Assembly: GCF_000411295.1 (NCBI RefSeq)
Contig: NZ_KE150421.1
Coordinates: forward strand, 2,273,589 to 2,337,588
Length of the DNA stretch: 64,000 nucleotides
Source: Paenisporosarcina sp. HGH0030
Lineage (GTDB): Bacteria; Bacillota; Bacilli; Bacillales_A; Planococcaceae
Direction: 5' to 3'
The notes beneath the pieces were generated by a model. It was not told the DNA's origin, searched no databases, and saw only the letters and a program-made list of their open reading frames with translations. Positions 16,790 through 25,228 of this stretch are shown here, piece after piece (position 1 is the first letter of the stretch; each line of letters starts with the position of its first letter). A program made the translations under genes and the position numbers.

Positions 16790-17690
16790 TTTGGCCACCT
16801 CCAGTCATTTCGAGGAATTGATCTTCCAATGTTTTACGGAACGGGTGCACAGCGAACACTTGAAGATTCGCCGAGACCATCGCCTGAATGATGGAAGGAA
16901 TCTGGTCCTGTTCAACTTTGACAATGAAGCCAGCCCCACTATTTTCAAGAGTTAATCCTTGTGTTGATAATAGTTCACGTGCCTGGTCAGCCGGTTGCGC
17001 CTCAATATAATAATGAGCTTCTTCTTCTTGATTAATTTCACGGATATTAATAAGTTGTCCGTTTTGAATAATGGCGATTCGATCACACATCAGTTCAATT
17101 TCTGAAAGCAAGTGACTCGATACGAATACTGACACGCCATCTTCAACAGCGATTTTACGCAAGTATGTACGGAATTCACGTATTCCGGCAGGATCCAGAC
17201 CATTGGTTGGTTCATCCAAAATCAAAAACTTCGGACGATGCAGCAATGCTTGTGCAAGGCCTAGACGCTGACGCATACCTAGCGAATAAGTAGAAACCCT
17301 TTCATGAATACGATTTTGCATGCCTACTTGATCGACGACTTCAGCGATGCGTTCTTTTGAAATGGTTTTGTTCATGCGTGCGAAATGCAGTAAGTTTTTC
17401 CACCCCGACATGTACTTGTACATTTCCGGATTTTCGACGATTACCCCTACTTTGCTCATTGTTTCTTCAAAGTGGTCTGTCAGTGTTTGACCTTCCACCA
17501 CTACTTCTCCGCTTGTCGGCCTCATTAAACCGGCCATCATGCGAATCGTTGTTGTTTTACCAGCACCATTTGGCCCCAGAAAACCCGTAATTTGACCAGG
17601 GAATAATTGCAGGTTCAAATTATCGATAATTTTCTTTTTGCCAATGGTTTTTGACAAGTTCTTTAATTCAACGATTGGTTGTTGTTCCAC
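16767..17690 (-). CDS. ABC transporter ATP-binding protein (BcrA/NatA type)
   Basis: A 307-residue ATPase: Walker A GPNGAGKTT near residue 39, signature YSLGMRQRLGLAQAL near 134, Walker B FLILDEPTNGLDPAG near 157, H-loop SSHLLSE near 191. A C-terminal extension of about 80 residues is typical of drug or peptide exporters of the BcrA kind. The start at GTG 17690 fits AAGGAAGGTG better than the upstream GTG at 17699. Works with the overlapping permease gene downstream; substrate unknown (antimicrobial peptides or lipids are common in the family). Confidence 0.9.
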   Translation of the reverse strand: MEQQPIVELKNLSKTIGKKKIIDNLNLQLFPGQITGFLGPNGAGKTTTIRMMAGLMRPTSGEVVVEGQTLTDHFEETMSKVGVIVENPEMYKYMSGWKNLLHFARMNKTISKERIAEVVDQVGMQNRIHERVSTYSLGMRQRLGLAQALLHRPKFLILDEPTNGLDPAGIREFRTYLRKIAVEDGVSVFVSSHLLSEIELMCDRIAIIQNGQLINIREINQEEEAHYYIEAQPADQARELLSTQGLTLENSGAGFIVKVEQDQIPSIIQAMVSANLQVFAVHPFRKTLEDQFLEMTGGGQIAESHKK

Positions 17691-17881
17691 GCTTTTCACC
17701 TTCCTTAATATGAGACATCCTTCATTTACTTACTAAGACGAAATGACTAGTTAAAAAGTTCTATCCAATCTACGTCCATATTTATATACGAAACACATGA
17801 CTCTTGGTTTCGTTTTTATTTCATATTAAGGATTTATTTGGAAAAGTTTTTGAATTAAACTAGTAGAAAGGAGGGGTTCAG

Positions 17882-18598
17882 ATGGGCTTTACATTATTTC
17901 CCGAGAAATATTGTTTACATATGGAGTATCCAGTTGGAGTCGTTCGTTATTCGAAAAATATTGATGAAATCTTCAAATCAGCAAGCGTCATAAAGCTTCC
18001 TATTTTCTTATATGGTTTGCACCATGCAAAGGATTCAAATGAAGAGATGGAAGTATCCCCAGAAGCCATCGTGGATGGATCAGGCGTATTGCAAACACTT
18101 GTTACACAACCAAGATTATTTTCAATTCGTGATTTACTTGCTCTCATGATGGTGGTTTCGGATAATACGGCAACTAACATACTAATCAGACGCTACGGGT
18201 TGAAACGGCTCAATTCTTATATACAACATCTCGGAATGACAAAAACCGTATTGGGTCGGGAAATGCGAGATCTGGTTGCTATTTCGGAGGGCCGGGACAA
18301 TGTCACATGTGGTCGCGATATGGTTGCCTGCTTAAGACATATGGTCAGCTCACACGCTTTTCACGACATGCTTCAAATCCTTGAAAAGCAGCAATTTCAG
18401 AATAAAGTTCCAGCTGGTGTCAAAAGCGATCAATTTGTTTTCTTCAACAAAACAGGCGAATTGGATGATGTCGAGCATGATGTGGGCTTATTTATGTACA
18501 AAGGCCAAGTGGGGTTGTTTGTCGGTTTAACTGAGGGCAGTAATTCTAGTGGACGTACATTGTTACACGAGTTTGGACATATGTTAGACGAATTGTAA
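17882..18598 (+). CDS. Class-A beta-lactamase-like serine hydrolase
   Basis: A 238-residue protein with all class-A core motifs: SVIK (Ser-x-x-Lys) in SASVIKLPIFLYG near residue 37, SDNTATN near 98 and KTG in FFNKTGELDDVEHDVG near 193. It has no signal peptide, unlike secreted beta-lactamases, and is shorter. The omega-loop Glu expected for deacylation is not obvious. It therefore resembles the beta-lactamase-2 family hydrolases (YbbE-like) that may be esterases or peptidases. AAAGGAGGGG precedes the ATG; a terminator follows the stop. Confidence 0.82.
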   Translation: MGFTLFPEKYCLHMEYPVGVVRYSKNIDEIFKSASVIKLPIFLYGLHHAKDSNEEMEVSPEAIVDGSGVLQTLVTQPRLFSIRDLLALMMVVSDNTATNILIRRYGLKRLNSYIQHLGMTKTVLGREMRDLVAISEGRDNVTCGRDMVACLRHMVSSHAFHDMLQILEKQQFQNKVPAGVKSDQFVFFNKTGELDDVEHDVGLFMYKGQVGLFVGLTEGSNSSGRTLLHEFGHMLDEL

Positions 18599-18600
18599 AT

Positions 18601-18632
18601 GAGCGAACCGTCATCGGTCCGCTCTTTTTATT
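18601..18632. terminator. Terminator between convergent genes
   Basis: Stem GAGCGAACCG / CGGTCCGCTC and a T-run on the plus strand; it overlaps the last codons of the minus-strand DUF1232 gene. Confidence 0.8.
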
Positions 18633-19059
18633 TTTTAGGCAACATAAGGTCTTCTATACTATTGTCAGTTGTTCCAAACCAGGATTTCATTTTCTCGTAT
18701 GCCTGTTGTTTCGTTGGTTCATCGATATGGGAAATCACTTGATATAAAGCATAAGCAATTACACTTGCATCATCTACCAAACCGACAACTGGAATGAAAT
18801 CTGGAAGTACGTCTGCCGGGAAGATTAGGTAGCCAAGTGCTCCCGCAATGGTCAGCTTAGCAGATTTCGGCACCGCTGGATTTTGAGCTGTGAAATAAAG
18901 CAACAAGCTTGTATACACTGTTTTTTCTCCTGCTTTTTTGCCATACTTCACAATTTTATTCCAAAATTTTTCTTCATCATAATGCTCATGCGAGCTCTCT
19001 ATTTGCTCTTGTGGATCCACGTTTTTTACCCAATTCTCTTGAATATCTTGCTTGTTCAT
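18628..19059 (-). CDS. DUF1232 (YkvA-like) membrane protein
   Basis: A 143-residue protein with the DUF1232 core KLTIAGALGYLIFPADVLPDF followed by VGLVDDASVIAYAL, which forms a short helical membrane hairpin. The N-terminal half is polar and acidic, with a helical linker (KIVKYGKKAGEKTVY). Function of the family is unknown. The start at 19059 has AAGGAG at eight bases; three in-frame start codons lie just upstream, so the exact start is uncertain. Confidence 0.8.
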   Translation of the reverse strand: MNKQDIQENWVKNVDPQEQIESSHEHYDEEKFWNKIVKYGKKAGEKTVYTSLLLYFTAQNPAVPKSAKLTIAGALGYLIFPADVLPDFIPVVGLVDDASVIAYALYQVISHIDEPTKQQAYEKMKSWFGTTDNSIEDLMLPKK

Positions 19060-19113
19060 GGTCATCACTCCTTTTTATCAGTATGTCGGTTTGAAAGAAA
19101 GTTTTCAATGATA

Positions 19114-19857
19114 CTATAGGATGTTTTCAACAACCAATTGCAAAATGAGTAACGCAGTCACGACACGTAAGATGGGCTTTACGTATTGAGGTTTTATTTT
19201 CTCTGCGATACGGACTCCAAGCTGAGCTCCGGTAATAGACCCCGCCATCAAAGCAAGGGTCAATGGCCAAATAATAGCTCCAGATATAATATAACTGATT
19301 GCTGCGCCGAAACAGCTTGAAAAAGTAGCCAGCCTGACCAATCCCACTGATTTCACATACGCAATGTTCAAGTAGCTGAACAAATATAGCATTAACGTGC
19401 CTTGTCCCGGACCAAAAAGTCCATCATAAATTCCAATACCAAACAGCCCTGGTCCACTGACCTTTGTTAATTTCAATGGTTCTTCGCCTGTGAAATTACC
19501 TTTGCCAATAAATGAAGTAACAAATGCAAATGCCAGAAGAAAAATTGCCAGTGCATACAAATTATTTGCGGACAGCTGTGAAGCAATAAATCCCCCGGTC
19601 ACGCCTCCACCCAAACTGATTGGGATTAGCCAAAGAGAATCCTTCAACGATATTTGTTTTCGTTTATACAATGTAAAGAAACTTGAGAATGAACTTACCG
19701 TGTTGGAAACTTTATTTGCCCCAATAGCTGAATGAATCGGCATGCCGAGCAACAACATCGTTGGCAAACTGATAAGGCCCCCGCCACCTGCCAATGTGCC
19801 GATTGTCGTTGCGGTTACCCCTATAAAATACAATAGAAAATAATCCAACTTAATCAC
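19114..19857 (-). CDS. TauE/SafE family sulfite/anion exporter
   Basis: A 247-residue, eight-segment membrane protein of the TauE/SafE (DUF81) family. The repeated family motif is seen twice: GTLAGGGGLISLPTMLLLGMP in the first half, and the GIGIYDGLFGPGQGTLMLY equivalent in the second. Members move sulfite, sulfoacetate or related anions; substrate cannot be inferred. It stands alone between the DUF1232 gene and a divergent acetyltransferase. Confidence 0.88.
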   Translation of the reverse strand: MIKLDYFLLYFIGVTATTIGTLAGGGGLISLPTMLLLGMPIHSAIGANKVSNTVSSFSSFFTLYKRKQISLKDSLWLIPISLGGGVTGGFIASQLSANNLYALAIFLLAFAFVTSFIGKGNFTGEEPLKLTKVSGPGLFGIGIYDGLFGPGQGTLMLYLFSYLNIAYVKSVGLVRLATFSSCFGAAISYIISGAIIWPLTLALMAGSITGAQLGVRIAEKIKPQYVKPILRVVTALLILQLVVENIL

Positions 19858-19961
19858 CTGTCTTTCTTATTAACTGTATTGTACTTCGTGTCTCGAATTA
19901 AGAAAATGACGATGATATAATGAAGTACAATAAGAAAAACTTATGACAAGGAGAATATTCG

Positions 19962-20477
19962 ATGTTTATTGGCTCTAAAATTCGTTTGACTGCAATGAGA
20001 AAAGAAGATTTGCCAACGTATCGACTGTGGAATGGCTTGGAATCTTTTGGACGTTTTTATAATGCCTTTCCCATTCGTGAAGAATCAGAAAAAAATGCAG
20101 AACAGTTAATGGACCATTCTGATCGTAGTTTTCGCTTTGCCATTCGACCGATTGATTCGGAGCAATTTTTAGGTGTTTGTGCCATCGAAGATATTTTATG
20201 GTCGCATCGTGTAGGCTGGCTGTCCATAGCTCTTGGGCCAGAATTTCACGGCAAAGGATTTGGGAAAGAAGCCATGCAATTGTTGATGAATTATGGTTTC
20301 AATGAACTGAATCTTCATCGTTTGCAGCTGACGGTATTCGGCTATAACGTAGGTGCCATCAAACTTTATGAATCTCTTGGTTTTAAGCCCGAAGGAACGT
20401 TCCGAGAGTTTTTACAACGTAACGGGAAGCGTCATGACATGTACTTATATGGTTTGCTTGTTTCTGAATTTCACTAA
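19962..20477 (+). CDS. GNAT acetyltransferase, RimJ/RimL type
   Basis: A 171-residue N-acetyltransferase: IRLTAMRKEDLPTY start, WLSIALGPEFHGKGFGKEAMQL holding the acetyl-CoA pyrophosphate loop (Q/H-G-K-G-x-G-K), and the closing LNLHRLQLTVFGYNVGAIKLYESLGF. Such enzymes acetylate N-termini of proteins, polyamines or antibiotics; no substrate can be assigned. AAGGAGAAT precedes the ATG. A terminator lies downstream, shared with a convergent gene. Confidence 0.88.
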   Translation: MFIGSKIRLTAMRKEDLPTYRLWNGLESFGRFYNAFPIREESEKNAEQLMDHSDRSFRFAIRPIDSEQFLGVCAIEDILWSHRVGWLSIALGPEFHGKGFGKEAMQLLMNYGFNELNLHRLQLTVFGYNVGAIKLYESLGFKPEGTFREFLQRNGKRHDMYLYGLLVSEFH

Positions 20478-20537
20478 ATTGTAATTAAAGAGTAATATTT
20501 ATTAAAAAGTAATTTTATCAACTTTATTAAACTAATA

Positions 20538-20574
20538 GAAAAGGATGCCCTCTGATAAAGGCATCCTTTTTTCT
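20538..20574. terminator. Bidirectional terminator
   Basis: Stem AAAAGGATGCC / GGCATCCTTTT with T-runs, between convergent GNAT and membrane-protein genes. Confidence 0.9.
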
Positions 20575-20959
20575 ATACTTTTGACTGGGTAAAACGTTGA
20601 TATAAATTACGCATGATTGCACTCACAGTTAAGATAAACAAAATAATCAAGGTAATTTGAAGGACCATGATCATCCAGTCAGGAAATGACAGAATACCTG
20701 CACCGATTAAATGATTCAAACTCATGAAAATCAGTACCAGTGCAACAATAGAACCCGCCAATATACCGAAGAGTGCGAGTAATTGTACAAAGGACAATTG
20801 CTTAATATAATTTCTCAAACGGATGATTTGCATGAGGATTACCAGTATGAACAACATTAAGGATAATCCATCAGAACCTATGTAGATGGAATTAACGATG
20901 TAGAAAACTAAGATAATGCTGATAATGATGTTTTGGTATTTATCGAAGATTGCTAGCAT
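20573..20959 (-). CDS. Small membrane protein, unknown function
   Basis: A 128-residue protein with four predicted membrane helices (about residues 10-27, 29-47, 58-82 and 95-115) joined by short loops (RLRNYIKQLS). The C-terminus is basic (RNLYQRFTQSKV). I do not recognise a family. ATG is preceded by AAAGGAGCG. It may be a single-gene transcript. Confidence 0.65.
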   Translation of the reverse strand: MLAIFDKYQNIIISIILVFYIVNSIYIGSDGLSLMLFILVILMQIIRLRNYIKQLSFVQLLALFGILAGSIVALVLIFMSLNHLIGAGILSFPDWMIMVLQITLIILFILTVSAIMRNLYQRFTQSKV

Positions 20960-21059
20960 GTATGTTTCGCTCCTTTATATGTACTACGCAAAACCTGATA
21001 AAAAGTTTCACATTTGGTAAAATAAGAGATATATTCGATTAAAAGGAATGAGGAATTGG

Positions 21060-21695
21060 ATGCTAACCCTATATATTACACGCCATGGACAAACAGAATG
21101 GAACGTACAATCGCGCATGCAAGGCTGGGCAGACTCACCTTTAACTGACATAGGAATGGCAGCAGCGTCTCAACTAGGAACGCGTCTTAATGATGTCCCA
21201 CTCGACGCTGTATATAGTAGTACAAGTGGACGAACGGTTCATACAGCTCAACTCATTATTGGGGAACGTAACATTCCTCTTATTCAAAAAGAAGATTTAC
21301 GTGAAATCCATGTAGGTGAATGGCAAGGAATGCTATCTTCTGATATTGATCGTGATTATGCGGAGCAAGTCAAAACCTATTATGAACGCCCGAGCCAATA
21401 TGAATCGACTTCCGGGGAAAGTTTTCACATGTTGAAAGAACGCGTATTACGTGCAGTGGAAGAAATTGCTGCAGCTCACCCGAATGGTCACGTCCTAATT
21501 GTCACGCATGGCGTCGTTAAGAAATGCTTGATTAATCACTTCAGTGGAGCTGATCTTGATTTATTGTGGGATCCACCTTTCATTCACGGAACGAGTCTGA
21601 CAGTGTTAGAAATCGATACTGATAGACGCGAATTGACTATGATTGGCGACATGTCCCATGCAGAAGAAGCGAAGGGACCTTTAAAGGTTCAATAA
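21060..21695 (+). CDS. Histidine phosphatase family protein (phosphoglycerate-mutase-like)
   Basis: A 211-residue enzyme of the histidine phosphatase superfamily: the RHGQTEWN motif starts at residue 8 with the phosphorylated His, followed by GWADSPLTDIG, YSSTSGRTVHTAQ (Arg of the phosphate pocket), EIHVGEWQGM (acid-base Glu) and VTHGVV (second His). Members include phosphoglycerate mutases, PhoE-type broad phosphatases and cobalamin-pathway CobC. The length and composition fit a PhoE/GpmB-like phosphatase. ATG 21060 has GAGGA five bases upstream; the listed upstream ATG at 21048 is an alternative. Confidence 0.87.
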   Translation: MLTLYITRHGQTEWNVQSRMQGWADSPLTDIGMAAASQLGTRLNDVPLDAVYSSTSGRTVHTAQLIIGERNIPLIQKEDLREIHVGEWQGMLSSDIDRDYAEQVKTYYERPSQYESTSGESFHMLKERVLRAVEEIAAAHPNGHVLIVTHGVVKKCLINHFSGADLDLLWDPPFIHGTSLTVLEIDTDRRELTMIGDMSHAEEAKGPLKVQ

Positions 21696-22062
21696 AGTAG
21701 TAAATATGCTGACTGTGCTCTAATATTTTCACTAAAATAACATCTTCCCACCGAACGCCCGTATTTGGGATTAATTTATCTCACAGGTGAATCACTAAAG
21801 TGATTCACCTTACCAAATAACCATGTATTTCTTTAACTAATTTCCTCGGTTATTTGATAAGTCAAACCATCCTTCTGTGAACCCTCTTGGAGCCCAAAGG
21901 AGTTCGTTACAATGTATAATCTGTATCTTTAACGTGGACTATATTACTTCCGATGGTAGTGAAATCTTTTTAACATATTTTTAATATAATTGATAACGAA
22001 AATCATTATCAATTATGTTATTATCTTCTAGTAATTATTTTTTAAATTATTGGAGGAAAAGT
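21696..22062. other. Intergenic region with a hairpin and an iron-box
   Basis: No gene. A perfect inverted repeat at 21785-21810 (AGGTGAATCACT / AGTGATTCACCT) lacks a T-run, so it may be an mRNA 3'-end stabiliser or a protein site. The right end carries the Fur box and ribosome site of the DoxX gene. Confidence 0.65.
21992..22010. promoter_or_regulatory. Fur box upstream of doxX-like gene
   Basis: GATAACGAAAATCATTATC matches the 19-base Fur consensus (GATAATGATAATCATTATC) at 17 positions. It lies 52 bases upstream of the DoxX start codon in a very AT-rich promoter region. It suggests repression by Fur when iron is plentiful. Confidence 0.8.
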
Positions 22063-22578
22063 ATGTTTATTGATCTTTTAAGGCATAACAAAAATGTCTC
22101 TATTCTTTTGGCTGTATTGCGTGTGTATCTCGGATATACGTGGGTTATGGCTGGCTGGGGGAAAATAGCAAGCGGACAATTCGATGCTTCTGGTTTCTTA
22201 CAGGGTGCGTTGGCAAATGCAACAGGAGAGCATCCGGCTGTTCAGGGATGGTGGGTTGTATTTCTTGAAAATGTAGCCATCCCTAATGTAGAGATATTTA
22301 ATACGTTAGTACCTTGGGGAGAATTCCTCGTCGGGATAGGTTTATTGGTGGGTTGTTTCACTAAAACAGCTGTCTTTTTTGGCCTGGCTATGAACTTCGC
22401 TTATCTGTTTAGTGGCACCACAAGTACCAATCCACAACTTGTTCTATTATCTATGTTTATCCTTGTTTCTGCTATAAATGCTGGAAGATATGGGGTAGAT
22501 GGTATGATTATGCCAACTCTTAAAGAAAAGCTATTTGCTACCAAAACAATAAATGGAAAAGAAGCTGCTGAGGTTTAA
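22063..22578 (+). CDS. DoxX family membrane protein
   Basis: A 171-residue protein with four membrane helices of the DoxX family. The typical first-helix sequence VYLGYTWVMAGWGKIASGQF is followed by an extracellular loop (QGWWVVFLENVAIPNVEIF), then WGEFLVGIGLLVGCFTK. Family members are linked to redox and thiol stress and to sulfur oxidation. Here the Fur box upstream points to iron-dependent expression. The start at 22063 follows TTGGAGGAAAAG; the longer frame runs through promoter sequence. Confidence 0.87.
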   Translation: MFIDLLRHNKNVSILLAVLRVYLGYTWVMAGWGKIASGQFDASGFLQGALANATGEHPAVQGWWVVFLENVAIPNVEIFNTLVPWGEFLVGIGLLVGCFTKTAVFFGLAMNFAYLFSGTTSTNPQLVLLSMFILVSAINAGRYGVDGMIMPTLKEKLFATKTINGKEAAEV

Positions 22579-22717
22579 ACCTCAGTAGTATTAATTTTAT
22601 CTTCTGAGACTTGCTTCAAATAGCTATAATTTCAATAAACTTTCTGCTTCCCTAAATACATGTTCAGCTAGAAGAGGATGAATATAGAAAGTGCCTTGAA
22701 CTAGTACTTGGGTTATG

Positions 22718-22942
22718 TTAATACGGCAGAAAAGAATAATTTTCTTGTTCCACAAACGGGCGCGATTGTGGAGCAAAATATGGTGTTATGTTCATGCTGT
22801 CATTAAACAAATGGACCGTTAATTTAGCCAATACTAAAAATCCCCTACTGAAGTCCTCTTCCTTAAACATTTCTTCATAATCGAAACCTTCAGGGTTACT
22901 TGTGATTATATAAAGAGCCGAAATATATTCACTACTCTTTCG
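22718..22942 (-). pseudogene. Gene remnant, 3' part only
   Basis: The minus strand holds an open frame of 74 codons with good coding character, ending in a TAA at 22718 and beginning after a TAG at 22943-22945. It has no start codon in its first 25 codons and no ribosome site. The product would include YISALYIITSNPEGFDYEE and FLVLAKLTVHLFNDS, resembling the helical C-terminal part of small phage or plasmid-type proteins. I cannot name the family. An inverted repeat around CCACAAACGGGCGCGATTGTGG falls within it, a type of palindrome often seen in Bacillales genomes. Confidence 0.5.
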
Positions 22943-22964
22943 CTATAGATAGGTACGAGCAAAT

Positions 22965-23423
22965 TTATAAATTCTTTACCATAAATACGCTATTTGGGTC
23001 CTCCTTGTAATCGGAAAACGGGTCACAATAGTTGAACCCAAACCTTGCATAAAGTCTTCTAGCTGGATCGAAAGAATCCATTGATCCCGTTTCCAAACTT
23101 AACTTCCGATAGCCACGTCGTGTGGCTTCTTCAATTATGTGATGAAGTAGTCTTTTTGCAACCCCCTTGCGAAGATGGAATGAAGAGGTTCGCATTGATT
23201 TGATCTCTCCATGCTGACCATCAATTTCTTTAAGTGCCCCACATCCAACCAATTCATTTCCTTCCCATGCACTCCAAAATGTAATATCTTGTTGTTGCAA
23301 CTGCTCAAGATTGAGAGCATGTATACTTTCTGGTGGTGAATGCAGTGTCATACCATGAAGATGCTCGTTTATCAATTTAGTAATTTCAGAGCCCGATAAA
23401 TCATCTATTTTAATATCCATCAT
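22965..23423 (-). CDS. GNAT acetyltransferase
   Basis: A 152-residue N-acetyltransferase. Motifs include FWSAWEGNELVGCGALKEI, the acetyl-CoA loop SFHLRKGVAKRLLHHII and LSLETGSMDSFDPARRLYARFGF, followed by YCDPFSDYKEDPNSVFM. The SMD-x-F-xPARxLY-x-xFGF end is typical of the YsnE/YhbS-like group. The frame starts at two adjacent ATGs after ACGGAGTG; the earlier in-frame ATG lacks a ribosome site. Confidence 0.86.
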   Translation of the reverse strand: MMDIKIDDLSGSEITKLINEHLHGMTLHSPPESIHALNLEQLQQQDITFWSAWEGNELVGCGALKEIDGQHGEIKSMRTSSFHLRKGVAKRLLHHIIEEATRRGYRKLSLETGSMDSFDPARRLYARFGFNYCDPFSDYKEDPNSVFMVKNL

Positions 23424-23612
23424 TATCACTCCGTAGTTTTTAATTGTAGTGGACTGGCGATCTTTATTCATAGTTATAGAAGAATGTAGGATAACCAAAC
23501 TTATTGTGTAAGGAACTATTTATAGAGCACCAAATAGGTAGGATAGAGCATTGCCCCCTTGTATACCTGTCTTGATTCTAGGACTTTTTCGCTTATCGTA
23601 TTAAAAGGATTT

Positions 23613-24077
23613 TTAAATTGACTTCGCCATGACTATATTGGTGATTTCGTAGCCCATCTTCTCGTATAAGCCCCGCGCGACTTGGTTGTGACCAAAAACA
23701 TGAAGTCCAATTTTGCACATTCCTAGTTCTTTCGCAATTGTTTCAATTTCTCTCATTGCTTCCTTGCCATATCCTTTTCCTTGATATTCATCTAAAATAC
23801 TAAAATCATAAATATAACCTTCATCAGCTTTTTCAGGAGATTTTTGTGCCATCCATATCATTCCGACTATTTGTTGATCATGGAAGATAGAAAATATGTA
23901 ATTCCCTTTCGATTTTTCACCGTCAGGCAACAGACGGTTAAATTCATTTTTGGAAAGCTCCGATGCTTCCGCTTCGCTCCAATTCCCTGAAGCTACTTTG
24001 TCTTTAGCATAGTCCTCTACTGCAATTTCAAGGTATTGCTGAAAATCCTCTTGTCTCATAGGTTTTAATGTGACCAT
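23613..24077 (-). CDS. GNAT acetyltransferase
   Basis: A 154-residue N-acetyltransferase with IVGMIWMAQK, the DFSILDEYQGKGYGKEAM acetyl-CoA loop and IGLHVFGHNQVARGLYEKMGYE. It is preceded by GGGAGGG, and its ATG immediately follows the stop codon of an upstream small membrane protein gene, so the two are translationally coupled. Substrate unknown; paralogous in style to the acetyltransferase gene 190 bases away, but not closely similar. Confidence 0.87.
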   Translation of the reverse strand: MVTLKPMRQEDFQQYLEIAVEDYAKDKVASGNWSEAEASELSKNEFNRLLPDGEKSKGNYIFSIFHDQQIVGMIWMAQKSPEKADEGYIYDFSILDEYQGKGYGKEAMREIETIAKELGMCKIGLHVFGHNQVARGLYEKMGYEITNIVMAKSI

Positions 24078-24329
24078 TTATTTCCCTCCCAGTTGTGGTG
24101 ATTCGTCGTTATTCATCTCTTCTAACAATCGCTTCTTTTTCAAAATGAAAATCTCTCGGATAAATGCTCCGATTACTCCAGACAGAAAGACGATAGCGAT
24201 CAAGTTGACTACTTTTAAAACTGTAGATGGTGTGTACATGACTTGTAAGCATTGGCTAATGACAAATAGACTGTACGCCACGCACATTATTATTAAGAAT
24301 TTAGGTGTTACTTCTTTTCGCATCTTCAT
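24078..24329 (-). CDS. Small two-helix membrane protein
   Basis: An 83-residue protein with two membrane helices (about residues 10-33 and 40-62), a basic loop KKKRLLEE and an acidic tail. No recognised family. Its stop codon directly adjoins the start of the downstream acetyltransferase gene, indicating an operon of two. Confidence 0.6.
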   Translation of the reverse strand: MKMRKEVTPKFLIIMCVAYSLFVISQCLQVMYTPSTVLKVVNLIAIVFLSGVIGAFIREIFILKKKRLLEEMNNDESPQLGGK

Positions 24330-24572
24330 CCTGGAATTCCCCCTTCAAAACTGAATGATGTTATATGCATATTTTACCTATAAATTCCATAAGAATCACA
24401 TTTATTCCTTCTTTACTTAAACACGTCAAATATGAAAACCGTATACTTCTGGGTCTCACGCTTCTCGCTCTGCGGCTTGCTAGTCGCAAATGTACTCTCT
24501 CGTTTTTCATTAAATATCACCGTTTTGATTTAAATCACTTTTTATTAGTGGGAAATTAGGAGGGAAATGGTT

Positions 24573-24635
24573 AGTTGCCCCAGTTACATGAAAAGTTGCC
24601 CCAATCAAGCCAATAGTTGCCCCAGTCAGCAAGAA
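24573..24635. repeat. 21-bp tandem sequence, three units
   Basis: Three 21-base units, each beginning AGTTGCCCCA; second halves are unrelated. They lie immediately beyond the terminator of the minus-strand thioesterase gene. Confidence 0.8.
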
Positions 24636-24669
24636 AAAAAAGCGGCAGCCTGTAAGCCACCGCTTTCTT
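24633..24669 (-). terminator. Terminator after thioesterase gene
   Basis: Stem AAAGCGGTGGC / GCTGCCGCTTT (imperfect) followed on the minus strand by a T-run, just beyond the stop codon. Confidence 0.85.
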
Positions 24670-24670
24670 T

Positions 24671-25144
24671 CTATAATTTCATTTGAATTCGTTGTTTCCG
24701 ATGTTCTCTTCTTGCAGGACCTGATTCAAATAGGCGGTGTTCGTTTTCAGTTTCAGGCAGTATTCCTGGGACAGGCATTGGAACTCCATTTTCTACCGCT
24801 ACAAACGTCAAGAAGGATTCCGTCGTTAACTTTGTTTCTCCTGTCAACAAGTTCATCGATTGCACACGTACATACACTTCCATGGAAGTGCGGCCAGTTG
24901 AGCTCACGATTGCTTCCATCTCCAACACATCCCCAACTCGAGCGGATGATAGAAAATCTACTGAATCGATTGAAGCCGTAACAACAGGCTTATTGCAATG
25001 TTTCATCGCAGTAATAGCACCTATTTCATCTATAAAAGATAGAACTCTACCCCCGAAAATCGTTTCGTGGTGATTCGTATCGGGCGGTAAAACCAAATGT
25101 GTTTGGATTGTTCGCGACTGGCTCATGGGTACTGTATTTGTCAT
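24671..25144 (-). CDS. Acyl-CoA thioesterase (hotdog fold, YkhA/YciA-like)
   Basis: A 157-residue hotdog-fold thioesterase. LVLPPDTNHHETIFGGRVLSF holds the family's catalytic-loop pattern (NxxxTxFGG), then IDEIGAITAMKHCNKPVVTAS and VQSMNLLTGETKLTTESFLTFVA. Such enzymes hydrolyse acyl-CoA thioesters of medium or long chains. The ATG at 25144 has GGGGAG ahead; the upstream extension lacks a site. It ends at a strong terminator, about 85 bases from the end of the peptide-transport operon on the same strand. Confidence 0.9.
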   Translation of the reverse strand: MTNTVPMSQSRTIQTHLVLPPDTNHHETIFGGRVLSFIDEIGAITAMKHCNKPVVTASIDSVDFLSSARVGDVLEMEAIVSSTGRTSMEVYVRVQSMNLLTGETKLTTESFLTFVAVENGVPMPVPGILPETENEHRLFESGPARREHRKQRIQMKL

Positions 25145-25228
25145 GATGTTCTCCCCTTCATTGCTGGATAGTCTCATCATACAAAACACTACTGCGAATG
25201 AAAAGTTTCAAGCTTTATACAATCGCAG

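Larger units (their letters stand above)
24330..24670. other. Intergenic region
   Basis: No convincing gene. The right part holds a three-unit 21-bp tandem sequence and the terminator of the thioesterase gene; the rest (24340-24560) is AT-rich with no pattern I could interpret. Confidence 0.6.

Noticed and set aside
17882-18598. True secreted beta-lactamase resistance gene
   Set aside because: Motifs SxxK, SDN and KTG are present, but there is no signal peptide and no clear omega-loop Glu, so a resistance role is not supported.
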